Shown here piece by piece: positions 20,705-31,233 of a DNA stretch of 64,000 nt (position 1 is the first letter of the stretch; the number at the start of each line of letters is the position of its first letter). The position numbers were made by a program, and so were the translations under genes. Under the pieces are notes generated by a model. That model worked only from the letters and a program-made list of their open reading frames with translations. It had not been told where the DNA came from and did not search any database. Location: contig OX377204.1 in the NCBI GenBank assembly GCA_947396885.1, positions 47,417,139-47,481,138 of the forward strand, read 5' to 3'. Source of the DNA: Heligmosomoides polygyrus polygyrus (Eukaryota > Nematoda > Chromadorea > Rhabditida > Heligmosomidae).

Positions 20705-21950
20705 TTAGGTTGTTCGGAAAGTTCTCAGCGTTTTGCGTTACTTCCTCATTCGTCTATTATTAAGTAAAAATTCAACTTGCATTGCGCATTAATGCTACTT
20801 TTTCTACAGAATTTTCGCTCTATCTGACCAAATAATTTATGCCTCAATGTTGTTTTATATTTCTGTTCTTGAGGGGCTTACTGAAGTATGTCGAAGGAGC
20901 AACTCCGGACTATATTTTGTCTTGACTTCAAATTGGGACAATCCGCAGACGAGACAGCTCGACAAATCAATCAAGTTTGGGGGCCCTATAGTATTGGAGA
21001 AAGCGCTGTGCGCCACTGGTTCAGTAAATTTCGAACCGGAGAGTTCAACCTCGAAGATGACCCCCGTAGCGGTCGACCGAGGGCAATCCTGGACGATGAG
21101 CTGAAGGAATTGGTGGAAGCTGTACCATCCCAAACAGTTCGCGGGATCGCGGAAGAGCTAAACGCCAGTAAACTGCTGTTGCAGATGCTTTGGAACGGAT
21201 CGAGAAGGTGAAAAAGCTCGAAAAGTGGGCGCCCCACGAGTTGAATGAGCGGCAAAAATCGTCACGTTTCAAGATTTGTTATTCTCTCCTTTTACGCAAC
21301 AATACTGCCCGTTTTTCGATCGAATCATTACTTGTGATGAAAACTGGATTCTGTATGACATTAGGAAACGTTCAGGGCAGTGGTTGGCCACCGACGAACA
21401 CCCAAGGCAAAGGCGAACCCCCACCGAAAAAGGTAATGGTCACTGTGTGGTGGTCGGCGGCTGGGTGATCCATTACAACTTTTTGGCACCAGGCCAAACG
21501 ATCACAGCAGGTCCTACTGTAAGGACGTCGACGAAAATTACGCAACTTCAGCAAGCATTGGTCAACAGAAGAGGCCCAATTCTTGTGCACGATAACGCCC
21601 GCCCATACGTTTCACAAATCATTATTCGAAAGTTGAGCGAATTAAGAGCTGAAGTTCTGCCTCGCCCCGCCATATTCCCCAGACCTCTCGCCAACTGACT
21701 ACCACTTTTTCAAACACTTTCAAAACTTTCTTGCTAGTAAAACCTTCACCAATTAGGACCAAGCCAAAACAGCTTTCGTGGATTTTGTCGAATCTCGACC
21801 ACCTAATTTTTAGCTGATGGAGTAGGTCCTTTCCAAGTGTGGTGATTCGATCGTTGCTTATTTCGACTAAATCCGATAAGATTTAAGAAGGTTAGGAAGG
21901 AGGTTTAAGAAGGTTGGTAGTTCACTCAAAACGCGTTCCGTACAACCTAA
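20705..21950 (+). mobile_element. Younger mariner element, 1246 bp
   Basis: Ends TTAGGTTGTTCGGAAAG (20705) and the complement of TTAGGTTGTACGGAACG (21950) are flanked by TA at 20703-20704 and 21951-21952. The length is typical of mariner. It is inserted in the older mariner. Confidence 0.9.
20888..21780 (+). pseudogene. Mariner transposase (younger copy), frameshifted
   Basis: It begins MSKEQLRTIFCLDFKLGQSA, with the N-terminal helix-turn-helix half and VRHWFSKFRTGEFNLEDDPR then SGRP. The frame breaks near 21180-21200 and resumes with CDENWILYDIRKRSGQW (first Asp) and PILVHDNARPYVS (second Asp). A further shift near 21665 leads to YSPDLSPTDYHFFKH with the third Asp. All three residues of the mariner D,D34D triad are still legible. 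The copy is dead through frameshifts rather than loss of catalytic residues. The start chosen is the ATG opening the conserved N-terminus. Confidence 0.9.
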
Positions 21951-21959
21951 TAAAGGATA

Positions 21960-22262
21960 AAAGGACAAAGCACGGCGTTATTCAATCCTCTTTGGGATGC
22001 GCCACGCATTCTACTTCTACGGGATGTCGTGGGGGCATGTTGAATGCGTATTTGGCCATACAATGACTTGCTGTGGCCAGCCGGTGTACAAGTCAGTGTT
22101 TTATCCTTTCCAGACAAGTCTGGTACCAATTTACCGACCCCGGAGGGATGGAAGGCTTGGTTGGCCTCGGCGGGCATCCGAACCAGGAACCTGGTGTCGG
22201 GTGCAGGCGACAGCCGGCGCCTCCTCCGACTGCGCTCCACGCGCCTCACAACCCACACCTGT
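21960..22262 (-). mobile_element. tRNA-derived SINE
   Basis: On the minus strand an A-box-like GAGCGCAGTCGGAGGAGGCG (near 22235) is followed about 45 nt later by a B-box-like GGTTCCTGGTTCGGATGCC. The body contains GGTCGGTAAATTGGTACCAG and GACTTGTCTGGAAAGGATAA. The spacing of the two boxes fits an internal Pol III promoter. A degenerate relative is at 18440-18650. It sits just beyond the young mariner inside the old one. Confidence 0.6.
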
Positions 22263-22419
22263 CACAACCTAATGCATACTAAGAAAGCGCATATAATATA
22301 ATAACCTTTCCAACAATGTATAATACCTTACGAAATGGTCTTAGTTTATTTTTAAAAAATAGTGTTGAAACCAAGAAAACAAAAAAAATCTACATTACTT
22401 CCGCACCAACCTAATAGAA

Positions 22420-23250
22420 GCGGAGGGAACAATCCGTTCTGACAAAAAGGCTTTTTGTCGTGCGATCAAAACCGATCAGAGGCTCAATACCTGTAGAGAA
22501 TTTAAATTTTTGCCTGAGGTCGACTGCTCGTGGATGGGAAGTGGAGCTGATTGCAGTCCATTTGGGGCTAGAGTGAAGTGGAGAACCGTACTGTGGGGCA
22601 TCAGGTGGGTTGTCGAAAGACTTGGGGACGAAGGCACTGCATCGACATCTCGAACCGTCTGGAAATGTCGATGTTGAGCGTAGTGGTGGTGGCGGGGGGG
22701 GGGGGCGGATGGCCTCATACCGCAAAACTATTCACCTGATCATGAGGAAGGCAGGGCAAAGTCGGAACGTAATAAGGTTCTCAAATATTGCCTTCTACAC
22801 TGCTAGGGAGTGAAGAAGGCCACGTTAGTAGAACAACCGGCTAGAAGTGATTATCCTTAGCTTAGTGATACTGCACATTGCGCGCAAGTGCGTGACTGAG
22901 CACTTGTACTATTTAGAGTACGGTACCACTGTGTTTAGTCAAGAGAAGCAGCTAGACTTAAATTCGTGCGGAACAGCTTCACGGGAGTTTTGGATAGGAG
23001 TTCAACATCATCATACCACGGCACCTTTGGCATTGCCCAGGAAGATCCTTAATTAACGTACTCTTCCGTATCGTATAATAAAAGAAAATATGATCTATTC
23101 ATGAGTTGATAAATGATATGGCGCCTCTCTAGTTTTATTTGGTGTCTTCTTCTCAGACAAGGTGTGCTGAATGGAAAATTCAAGTTCCTAGAGCAAAAAG
23201 CAATGTAAGGTCCTCACTTTTCAACCATGGAGCAGGGTTTGAATTTTTTG
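22420..23250. other. No recognisable gene; G-run near 22694-22705
   Basis: A 12-base G run is the only notable feature. The frames across it are not credible. Confidence 0.4.
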
Positions 23251-23254
23251 ATGC

Positions 23255-23480
23255 TTTCAAAGGAAAACAATATACCAAACACCCAAAGGCAATTTAAAAA
23301 ACTGGTTGAGAAACCATCTTGTAGTTTGCTGCTGTTTTTGGGGTATTGCGTTATTGTGCAAGCCACAGTTCACTTGTTTAGGCACCTGATGTCTTGTGTT
23401 TGAATCATATTTGAAATTATCTGTCTGTTCGCATGTGAAAATAATTAAATAAATAAATAAATATTTGAATTTTTCAATAA
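23255..23480 (+). mobile_element. LINE 3' end with (AAAT)n tail
   Basis: TTCGCATGTGAA (an imperfect palindrome) is followed by AATAATTAAATAAATAAATA and a second AATAAATAAATA tract. The layout matches the tails at 313-355 and 57480-57513. The upstream 180 bp contain no recognisable protein. Confidence 0.45.
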
Positions 23481-23504
23481 ATAAATATTTAAATTTCGTA
23501 ACGG

Positions 23505-23705
23505 TGAGCTCCTTGACAGTGTGCCATCGAAGACAGTTCTCACCGGAATGAGCATTGCTTACAACGATGATCATTATGCCACAGTCGCAACAACCACCTA
23601 TTCGAAACTTGAATATTATTCGAATTTGCGACCCTCGAGTAATCGAATTCGAATATTTATTCGATTTTGTGACCCTCGAACAATCGAATATAAGCAAGCA
23701 CAATA
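23505..23705 (+). mobile_element. TTCGAA palindromic element, second type
   Basis: Begins AACGGTGAGCTCCTTGACAG TGTGC and continues through CATTATGCC and CAACAACCACCTATTCGAAA to an ATTCGAATA-rich part. The same order occurs at 57955-58255, showing a defined element and not just a composition bias. The right end AAGCACAA resembles GAGCACAAG at the other copy. Confidence 0.65.
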
Positions 23706-24133
23706 GATGCGTGTCGGTGGTCTTAGCAAAAGTGGTTAGACTTGTACATTGAGAGGTGTTGAAAAGCAGACTGAAAACTGGCGTTGCAGGAAGATAGCCG
23801 GATGCTCCGAAAGTTGAACGCTTTGCGGTACAAGATCCTTCTCAACGACCGCATTATCTAACCTGTTCTCTTTTTCCGACCATCTAAATGATTTCCTAAG
23901 GGAAGCACTGACCGTGCACGGCTCTGAATGACATCAAGCATTCCGAGCTATTAAATCTTCTAGTAAATGACTTCGGGCGTCGCGACAGCGGATGATTGTA
24001 AAATGGGTAGTCTTAATAAAGACCAGCCTTTTGGGTCCAGGTATGAAATGATTTAAGAGAAAGACAGAGGCAGCAGAAACAGCTAAATACAGCCCAATAT
24101 CTTGACAATGTAAAATTTGGTCACACAACCTCA
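23706..24133. other. No recognisable gene
   Basis: Nothing recognised. Confidence 0.4.
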
Positions 24134-24151
24134 CCCCCCCCCCCCCCCCCC
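24134..24151. repeat. Poly(C), 18 bases
   Basis: Homopolymer tract; its length is prone to sequencing error. Confidence 0.9.
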
Positions 24152-24167
24152 ATCACCTTTTCCATAC

Positions 24168-24232
24168 GTGCATGTCAAAAGCCAGATAACCTCCACCTGA
24201 AAAGTGGAGGTTATCTGGCTTTTGACATGCAC
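24168..24232. repeat. Perfect 29-bp hairpin with 7-nt loop
   Basis: Arms at 24168-24196 and 24204-24232 are exactly complementary over 29 bp around the loop CTGAAAA. No mismatch implies a very recent origin or selection. It lies 16 bp from the poly(C) tract. A template-switch event, a small-RNA precursor or an assembly artefact are all possible. Confidence 0.95.
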
Positions 24233-27200
24233 GCTCAAAGCACAACTCGTTGAATACACAGAAGGGTGTAAACGTTCTATGCACGCTAACACTAGGCAAC
24301 TACGAAAGAAGCTCCACTCTGCAATTATAAGGAAGTAGCGATGTAGACACTCCTACGCCAAGGCAGAACTCCTGAAGCTCACTTTAAAGTTTGCTTCGCT
24401 AGCGATGAAAAAACATGAGAAGGTATATCTAATTCTAACGACAAGGCACATAAACAGCCGACTTTGCACTAGCGTGAAGATAACACCCCAGATAGCAAAA
24501 CAAAATGCGCACATCAAGAAATAGATAGGAAGCGACGATCAGTCTGCTCTCGCTCCTGTGCTAGGCAAACTGGAAGTTGCTTGTTTTGTGTATGCAGAAA
24601 TTACTCTGAAGGTAGACGAGTCAAGCAAGGTTGTAAGGTGGATCAGTTCTTATGAGACAACCCGTTGCGAAAGGTCGTTGTCCGTTCGCTCCGCGATAGA
24701 GGTGGAATAGAGGGCATCTGAAGTCAATAGCAAGATGAAGCGTAGGCCGCGCAGGAAACTGAACTCCCTAGTACTTCGTTCGGCAGAAAAGCATTTACAC
24801 GTTAAGAGAAATATCGAGGCCTTACGAAATATTACGAGATAGGAACCAGTGGTAAATTATCTGGACTTCTGGTGACCTAGAAACGAGGAAAAATGCATTC
24901 TAAAATGGAACAGGAACAAAGCATCATTGGCAGGCTATGCGAGGCGCGCCAAGAGCATCGGAAGAACCACGAGCCTCTCCGCTGCAGTCTCTGGCTGAGG
25001 TGATCCAAACCGTCTCAGCCCGAAATAGCAGCTGATAAGACGTGTTGATTGAATCGCTGTGTAACAGTCCGGAATCTGATAAATGGACGTCGGTGAGCCA
25101 TCGCTCATTTTCGCGCGCAGCCGTCTGACGCGGCGAAATGGCCCAAGGGGCAACCAGTGGATAGACCGCTATCCTCGACCTCCATATTTATGAAACAGAA
25201 AGACCCCCTCAAGTGAATAGACGCACTCTCTTTTAACAGAAAAACTAACGTCTGTCAAAGTCTTGCCTTCAGCTAGACATGACCTCGAAATGTCTCCGAT
25301 GCCTGACGCCCTAGAGATTTGTCTGTGTGTTGGACTCTTTGAGGGCTCTGCAGGAGTCGGGCTGATTTCGTTCTTATTTTGTTAGGGACCATTCTTCCTA
25401 CTCAAGAGAGAAGAGGAGTGTAGTGTTTGCCTAAGAAGCGCAAAATGCCTTCTGTCTGCAAAGCACTGACACAAGAGTTTGATACATTCGCAATCCTGTT
25501 TACTTCCACGTTGTTGGTATTATTCATCGTTGCTAACAAAGGGCACAGAAGTGCTGATACCGTATGAATCTCGTTAATCATTGCTCTCGATGAATGCGGA
25601 ACTGATAAGTTATCCTTTTCATTTTTAAAATTTTCGATAATTTTCAGCGAGCCTCAGTTCAATGGTTATTTTGCTCCCAGATTCAGCCTTTTAAAGGCAG
25701 ACAACCCATTCCCATGTTTACTATGAACTCTACCGCTAGCATACTTACCATAGTAATAGATGCACAATTTGGCGGACGAGTAAAGTCACCTTGAGACCTC
25801 TCCTTGTGAGATCTACTACAAATGCCAACTTCATAAAGAGAGGAGGTATCGCAAGAAGCAACGGACCACCACTTTGAATGTTCGACCTCGAGTAAAGCCA
25901 CAATATCCTGCATTGTGAGATTCTATGTGATAAAAACCGTAAGGCACATATTGGGAGGGAGACATTCTTAGCACTGCATGACACTCATTCTCAGTCTCGA
26001 AGGAGAGATCAGTGAGGTGGAAGAATGCCAACTTGTCGGAGTGACCCATCTGAGCAAGAAATTGTGAACCACCCTACCAAATGGCGGATAAACACTGTTA
26101 GATCAAAGCACAAGGAATCGATGACATTTTCTGTCAAGAAATGTAAAGCAGTGCTTAAAAGTAATGCACTTACGTAATGCAAAGTAGAATAGCTAGTCCT
26201 GTTTCCCAAAGAAGCTGCCAAAATCGTACGACCCTAAGGATGGTTAGCCTCGGGTGAAGAAAAACGGAAAGGAAGGTTGTACACATGTGGGAAGCTACTA
26301 CTGCAGATTCCGCTTCAACGTGGACGTCATCCATGTAGTGGTTATCATAGTAGTGCAATATGACGTCAACGATAAGGAAAACAGGAAGGCGAAAAAGTCA
26401 AAAATTGAAACACTCCCTTCTCTATGGATATTTGTACAAAAATCGGTCACCAGGCAATCGTCAGGACCGACTGTCAGCACTAGAGGCCGATAAATTAACC
26501 ATAAGAAGTTTGCGAAACAATAACGACTATGGGGCAGAGCTTCCTCAAGAGCTGCTAATAAATTTGATTCTAAACCAGTTTTCATGGACCGAACTAGAAC
26601 ATAGGCTGGTATAGTTCTGGGTTCGTTTCAATTTCACAAGGCGGCGCGACCTTTACAACTCGTGCAGCTGTGTCCAAATTTCTTAAGAATTGACGGAGGT
26701 GATTCTGTTGCACAAATGATCCGTGAAAATAAAGGCCATGGCCGTCTCTCACCGCTGAATGCTAAAGAGTGGGATGGCAAGGCTGTACGTAGGTGGGCGG
26801 CGACGCGGCTGGCAAAAACTTCAGATTCCTGCTGGAGGGGCAGTTCTCGAAAGACGATGTTCGTGCGACGAGCTCTTGAGATTTCCAACGAATATTGGGG
26901 GAGAGTGACTAAATTCCCACAATAGAGACACTACTGGCCTTGTCCCAGGCCTTCTACACAGTGCGTGAATTCTGAGGAGGCCAATCGAGTAGCTTCCGAC
27001 GTGCTGCAAGTGTCGCAGCCATCATTTTTTTAGCAAAGAAACTGGGTTCATCGCCACAATCTACAGCAAATGAGCGCGTCCTTCCAATTCCAAACGGGAT
27101 TTCGCTTCCTTCCAATCCTTACATAGCGCACGGTTTGAGAGGGCTGTGAAGTCATATGGAATGATGCACACCTTCCTGTTCAGCTGCGTCCAGAGCTGTA

Positions 27201-27866
27201 AGCTATTAGTCGAAAGTTTCCATTGCTCTCAGCCTCTAGATTTAAATTATTCTAACTCCCGCCTTAACTATATTTCACAATTGAGTTAAAAACTATCATG
27301 GTTGACATATAATGATAACGTATACATATGATAACATATAATAACGTATATACAATGATATTTCACGTAAAAGTTTCCTAGAGCTGAAGATTTAGGTAGG
27401 TAGATCTCATGGAAACGTCACGAAAAACATTCGCGATGCTCTTCTGTACACGAATGTTCTCGGAAAGTTTTCTGAGAAATTCGAAAAAACAACTTTGGTA
27501 AAGCGATATGGTTGTATGGAGATTAAACAAAATTTACATAACTTTTAGAGCCGAAACCTACGTTTTTGTGCAGACGAATTTCATGAAGTTTTATTTGGAG
27601 TTGCCGCTCGTGCTGTTAGTAGCGCTTTGTTTACCAGAGCAGGGCACATTTTCAACGGAATTTCACACATTGTTGTTAAACTCTTAACAGCATGCGTTGC
27701 TTTAAGCCAACAACTTGCTTTAGCCATTTTGACCATACTGCTAACAGACCATCAAGTACCGGAAATTTCTCTTCAAGAGTGAGCCATTCAGAAGCTTCTC
27801 AGTGGTTTAAGGAGGATAATTCTTCTTTTTTTTTTTGCAAATTATTGCACGTTAGTAGCCGTGATC
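24233..27866. other. 3.6 kb without a recognised gene or repeat
   Basis: Both strands contain only short frames, the longest near 95 codons, none with a recognisable domain. The longer ones overlap on opposite strands (26254-26925). Introns of an unrecognised host gene cannot be excluded. Confidence 0.4.
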
Positions 27867-27883
27867 TGCTCATTATAATTCTT
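27867..27883. repeat. Target-site duplication of RTE-3, left copy
   Basis: TGCTCATTATAATTCTT recurs exactly at 30918-30934, a 17-bp duplication bracketing the element. Confidence 0.9.
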
Positions 27884-27891
27884 CTTCTTCT

Positions 27892-28896
27892 TTAGCGTTT
27901 GTCCCGCATCGTAGCGGGGTCCGCTATTCTGGTGTTATGACGCCACCTTTCCCGATCCAGTGCTAGATCAGGGTAAACACCAGTAATCTTCAAGTCCGCA
28001 TGTAACGTATCTAACCAGCGCTGCTTCGGGCGCCCTCTAGGCCGCTTTCCTATTACCTCGAAGTTAAGGCCTATCTTGCGGACGCTGTCTTCTTCTCCGC
28101 GCAGAACGTGGCCGTACCATCGTAAGCGAACTTCGCGCATCTTGTCCGCTATCGTCGCGACACCGAACTTCTGCCGAATGACATCGTTTCGGATGTGGTC
28201 CATGCGCGTGACTCCAGCCGTCCAGCGCAGCATCTTCGTCTCCATGACGCTGAGGCGCGTTTCAACTTCCCTGGTCGCAGGCCAACACTCAGCGCCGTAC
28301 ATCGCTACTGGCCGGACGACTGCTCTGTATATCTTCGACTTCAAGCGCTCCGGTATCTTCCTATCGCAGAGCACCCCAGCCAACGAGCGCCACTTGGACC
28401 AAGCTGCACTCATGCGTGAGTTCACTTCAATCATCGGTTTGCCGTCAGACGTGACTGCTGATCCCAGGTACTTAAACACCGAAGTGGGTGGGAGCTCGAT
28501 GCCGTTAACCTTGATGGAGCTGGACTCAGCAACGTCCGTCGTTAGATATTCGGTCTTCTTCACGTTCAATTTGAGTCCAAACCGCTCCAAGCGATCACAC
28601 CAAGCTTGCACCTCTTGCTCGAGTTCATCTTTATATTCGCTAGCGAGCATTACGTCATCAGCATAAAGCAACGTCCAAGGGACGGGGTTCTGAAGATCTC
28701 GTATGATGGCATCCATGACGACAACAAAGAGGAGTGGGGAAAGCGCAGAACCCTGATGTACCCCGACAGAGATGGGAAACTCCATTGCGGTTCCAGCTGC
28801 AGCTTGAACTCGACTCTTTGGACAAGAGTAGAGAATTCGCACCCACTCTATGAGCTCTTCAGGAACTCCATGATGTCGCAAGGCGTACCATATCAC
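27892..28896 (-). pseudogene. RTE-3: RT palm/thumb and C-terminal domain
   Basis: An open frame of 334 residues: MIWYALRHHGVPEELIEWVR, then ISVGVHQGSALSPLLFVVVM, then WTLLYADDVMLASEY with the catalytic YADD. The C-terminal region includes TEYLTTDV, FKYLGSAVTSDG, MLRWTAGVTRMD and RPRGRPKQRWLD before a stop. RT of RTE elements performs target-primed reverse transcription in the nucleus. It is continuous with the upstream frame except for a short deletion near 28910-28935 that removes most of the first catalytic Asp box (HIAFLDLEK in the 62-kb copy). The frame is therefore broken and RT should be inactive. Confidence 0.9.
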
Positions 28897-28925
28897 TTCA
28901 CGCGGTACGCGGTCAAAGGCCTTCT

Positions 28926-30071
28926 CTATGCCGAGGACTTCTGTTTCTCGCGATGCTTCTCTATCAGGAGGCGGGCGGTGTGTATGGCATCAATGGTGCC
29001 ACAGCCAGCCACGAAGCCACACTGATTGCTGGAAAGCTGGACGATGTCACGAATTCGTCCGTCGACAATTCGCTCAAAGATCTTCATGCTGTGCGAAAGC
29101 AAGCGAATCGGACGGTAATTGGAGCAGTCTGCAGGACTGCCCTTCTTCTTCCAAATCGGAATCGTCGTACTTTGGCGCCAACGCTTCGGCACTTTTTTCT
29201 CCGCCACAACCTGATTAAAGAACTTTGCCAACCACTCAGCAGGGTACCAGAACTTCGACTTCCACAGTTCTGCTGCCACGTCGTCGGGCCCAGTCGCTTT
29301 GCCTGGCCTCATCTTCTTCAAAGCCGCTTCAATCTCGTCCACGGTGATCTTCTGAACAGGGCCATGGGTTGGAGCCGTTGAGGGGATGGCTGGATGAGGA
29401 AATTCTACTGTAGAGATCTCCTCAAAGTAATCGCGCCATCGCTTCAATGCCTTCATGCGGTACATAGGAAGATGGCCGTTCTCATCATTGATGCCGAAGA
29501 ACTTTTCGATGTCCTCGGTCTGGCGATGGCGAATCTTTGCGAGTCGGTACAGATACCGCTCACCATCGCTCGACTCGAGCTTCTCGTTGACATCTCCACA
29601 ATGAGTGGCTTTTGCAACGGCCACAACCTTCTTTGCAGTTTTCTTCGCTTCGTAGTACTTTTGCCCGTTATCGGCTGTCTTTTCGCCGAGAAACACATGA
29701 TAGAGCGTCTTCTTCTCTCGAACTTTGGCTTTCACGTCATCTATCCACAGCCATGCCCGCTTGTCGACCTTCCGTCGTCCAGCCTTCGTGGTGCCGAGTT
29801 CCGACTGTGCAGCGTGACGAATCGCGTCGATGGCCTTCTCCCAAGTTTCGTCGACAGTTGTCACTGTCGGTAACCGCACGCGAGAAATCACAGCTGCTTC
29901 CTTCTCTTTCATTCGCCACCAGTTGATCCTTGGTGCACCGCATCGCTCGACTTGCTTCAGCCTCGGAGGGGCGATCTTTAAAGTGCAGATCAGCGGTCGA
30001 TGCTGTGGGGCGACCGCCTCATACTGCGCGACCTTCGCGTCTGTGACAAGACTTCGGTCTCGATCCTTCAC
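28926..30071 (-). pseudogene. RTE-3: endonuclease C-terminus, linker and RT fingers
   Basis: An open frame of 381 residues starting MKDRDRSLVTDAKVAQYEAV, the end of the apurinic-type endonuclease, followed by a Lys/Arg-rich linker (AWLWIDDVKAKVREKKTLYH, KIRHRQTEDIEKFFGINDEN). RT begins around KITVDEIEAALKKMRPGKAT and runs through TTIPIWKKKGSPADCSNYRP and QCGFVAGCGTIDAIHTARLL. It ends prematurely at HREKQKSSA because of the deletion that also removes the first Asp motif. Its frame differs from both neighbours. Confidence 0.9.
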
Positions 30072-30838
30072 AAGGACAAAGTCTATCTGAGTCCTGGTGT
30101 TCCCGCTATAAACGAGATGAGGTGGGAATCGCGTTTGCGAAATACGGTGTTCACTATGGTGAGGTTGTGCGATTCCGCATATTCAAGGATACGCTCACCA
30201 TCTGCGTTACGCGACCCGTAACCGAACCCACCATGACAGCCGTACCCGTCTTTCGTAGCGCCGACGTGCCCGTTGAGGTCACCGGCGACTATGATGACGT
30301 CTTTCGACGGTACCTCTGCTGTCTTCTCATCAAGCAGGCTCCAAAACTCTTTATTGCTTGATCCGAGCAGCCAGTCTGCGGAGCATACGCAGAGAAGAAG
30401 TGATAGAGTCGCTCCTTCGCGGCGACAACGATCTTCATCATTCGATCGTCAAAGCGCTCGACGCTTACAATCGAGTCACGAAATCGTTCGGAGACGATTA
30501 TTCCGACACCACTGGTGGTCCTGGGACTTCCACATAGAACGGCCTTAAAGCCATGTCCTATGTCCCTTGACTTGCAACATACCCACATTCAGCGTTGCCA
30601 CGTGGGTCCTGCTTACGTTACGGGACTTTCGGACTAACTCAGTTGCCCCCCCCCCCCCCCAATGCTGTCCCCGCATCAGGGACCCTCGCATACTTTTCAA
30701 ACTCGCCGGGCTTTGCGAGTGCGCGTCGGCTCCCGCGGACGCCGTAGCACTATCTCGAAACACTTGAGCTGACATACACCATGTGATGTGACATGTGTCT
30801 TCGTAGGCCGGCCTGTCACCAGGGCCTGTCGCCTGCAA
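30072..30838 (-). pseudogene. RTE-3: endonuclease N-terminal part
   Basis: Starts near the 5' end with THVATLNVGML, the N-terminal strand of the exonuclease-endonuclease-phosphatase fold carrying the conserved Asn. It then jumps in another frame to SRDIGHGFKAVLCGSPRTTSG, then VGIIVSERFRDSIVSVERFD and FFSAYAPQ. The segment expected between, with the QETRW catalytic Glu, is missing. Further frameshifts follow before 30071. Endonuclease activity is not expected. Confidence 0.8.
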
Positions 30839-31218
30839 TCGAATATCCGTGATCGGCTTAGCTCGCAGAGCGAACAGTTTTCAGTGGCACCACGTGGAAG
30901 AACGGACATCGCCACCGTGCTCATTATAATTCTTTTTTAATAAAAGTCCGTTGTTTTTTCCACAAAAGAGAGAATTGAGAGGTTGTTGTAGCACTCCCAT
31001 TTTTTGAAGCGAGAGGCCTTGGAATGCAGTCTCAACGAACTAGACTTTTTTCTTATGCACACGACGCTGCGTGATGTGACATTTTTAGGAATAGAGAGTA
31101 GAAGTTGGCCAGGCAAGATTTTAGTTCACCACCTTTCTCCACTTTCTTTTTTAGATGCCTGCAAGTTTTCTTAACGGAATACTGGAATTGTGATTTCGAG
31201 AAATTCTATCGAACTAAC
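30839..31218. other. RTE-3 5' region, right duplication copy and short spacer
   Basis: 30839-30917 is the untranslated 5' end of RTE-3, and 30918-30934 is the right copy of its duplication. The remaining DNA up to 31218 is AT-rich without recognised content. Confidence 0.7.
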
Positions 31219-31233
31219 GAATGAACTATGAAT

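Larger units (their letters stand above)
19960..22414 (+). mobile_element. Older mariner element, host of a nested younger mariner
   Basis: Left end TTAGATAGGTGCAAAAGAAA (19960) and right end TTACTTCCGCACCAACCTAA (22414) are inverted partners. TA dinucleotides flank both at 19958-19959 and 22415-22416. The inverted similarity continues for more than 100 bp (GGTTTCAACACTATTTTTT, AATAAACTAAGAC). Inside are a mariner transposase relic (20155-20640), a younger mariner (20705-21950) and a SINE (21960-22262). The order of events is: old mariner, then the two insertions. Confidence 0.8.
27884..30917 (-). mobile_element. RTE-type LINE, near full length (RTE-3)
   Basis: A 3034-bp element on the minus strand, bounded by a perfect 17-bp target-site duplication and ending in a short GAAGAAG-type 3' tail. 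RTE elements are usually about 3.2 kb with one endonuclease-RT polyprotein, so this is essentially complete in extent. The coding region is split by frameshifts and small deletions. It is the best guide in the window to the family's true 5' end (GGTGGCGATGTCC...). Confidence 0.9.

Noticed and set aside
26254..26925. Overlapping frames on both strands, considered as a host exon or BEL/Pao fragment
   Set aside because: No catalytic or gag motif could be recognised, and the frames on opposite strands are equally long.
28076..28666. 196-residue plus-strand frame
   Set aside because: It lies antisense to the RTE-3 RT and C-terminal domain, and the same shadow appears opposite RTE-6 at 62324-62716.
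29394..29873. 159-residue plus-strand frame
   Set aside because: Antisense shadow of the RTE-3 linker/RT, repeated opposite RTE-6 at 63453-63962.
30647..30660. Poly(C) tract inside RTE-3 as a regulatory site
   Set aside because: Homopolymer runs recur in the window (10.55, 22.7 and 24.1 kb) without shared context and are best treated as simple sequence.
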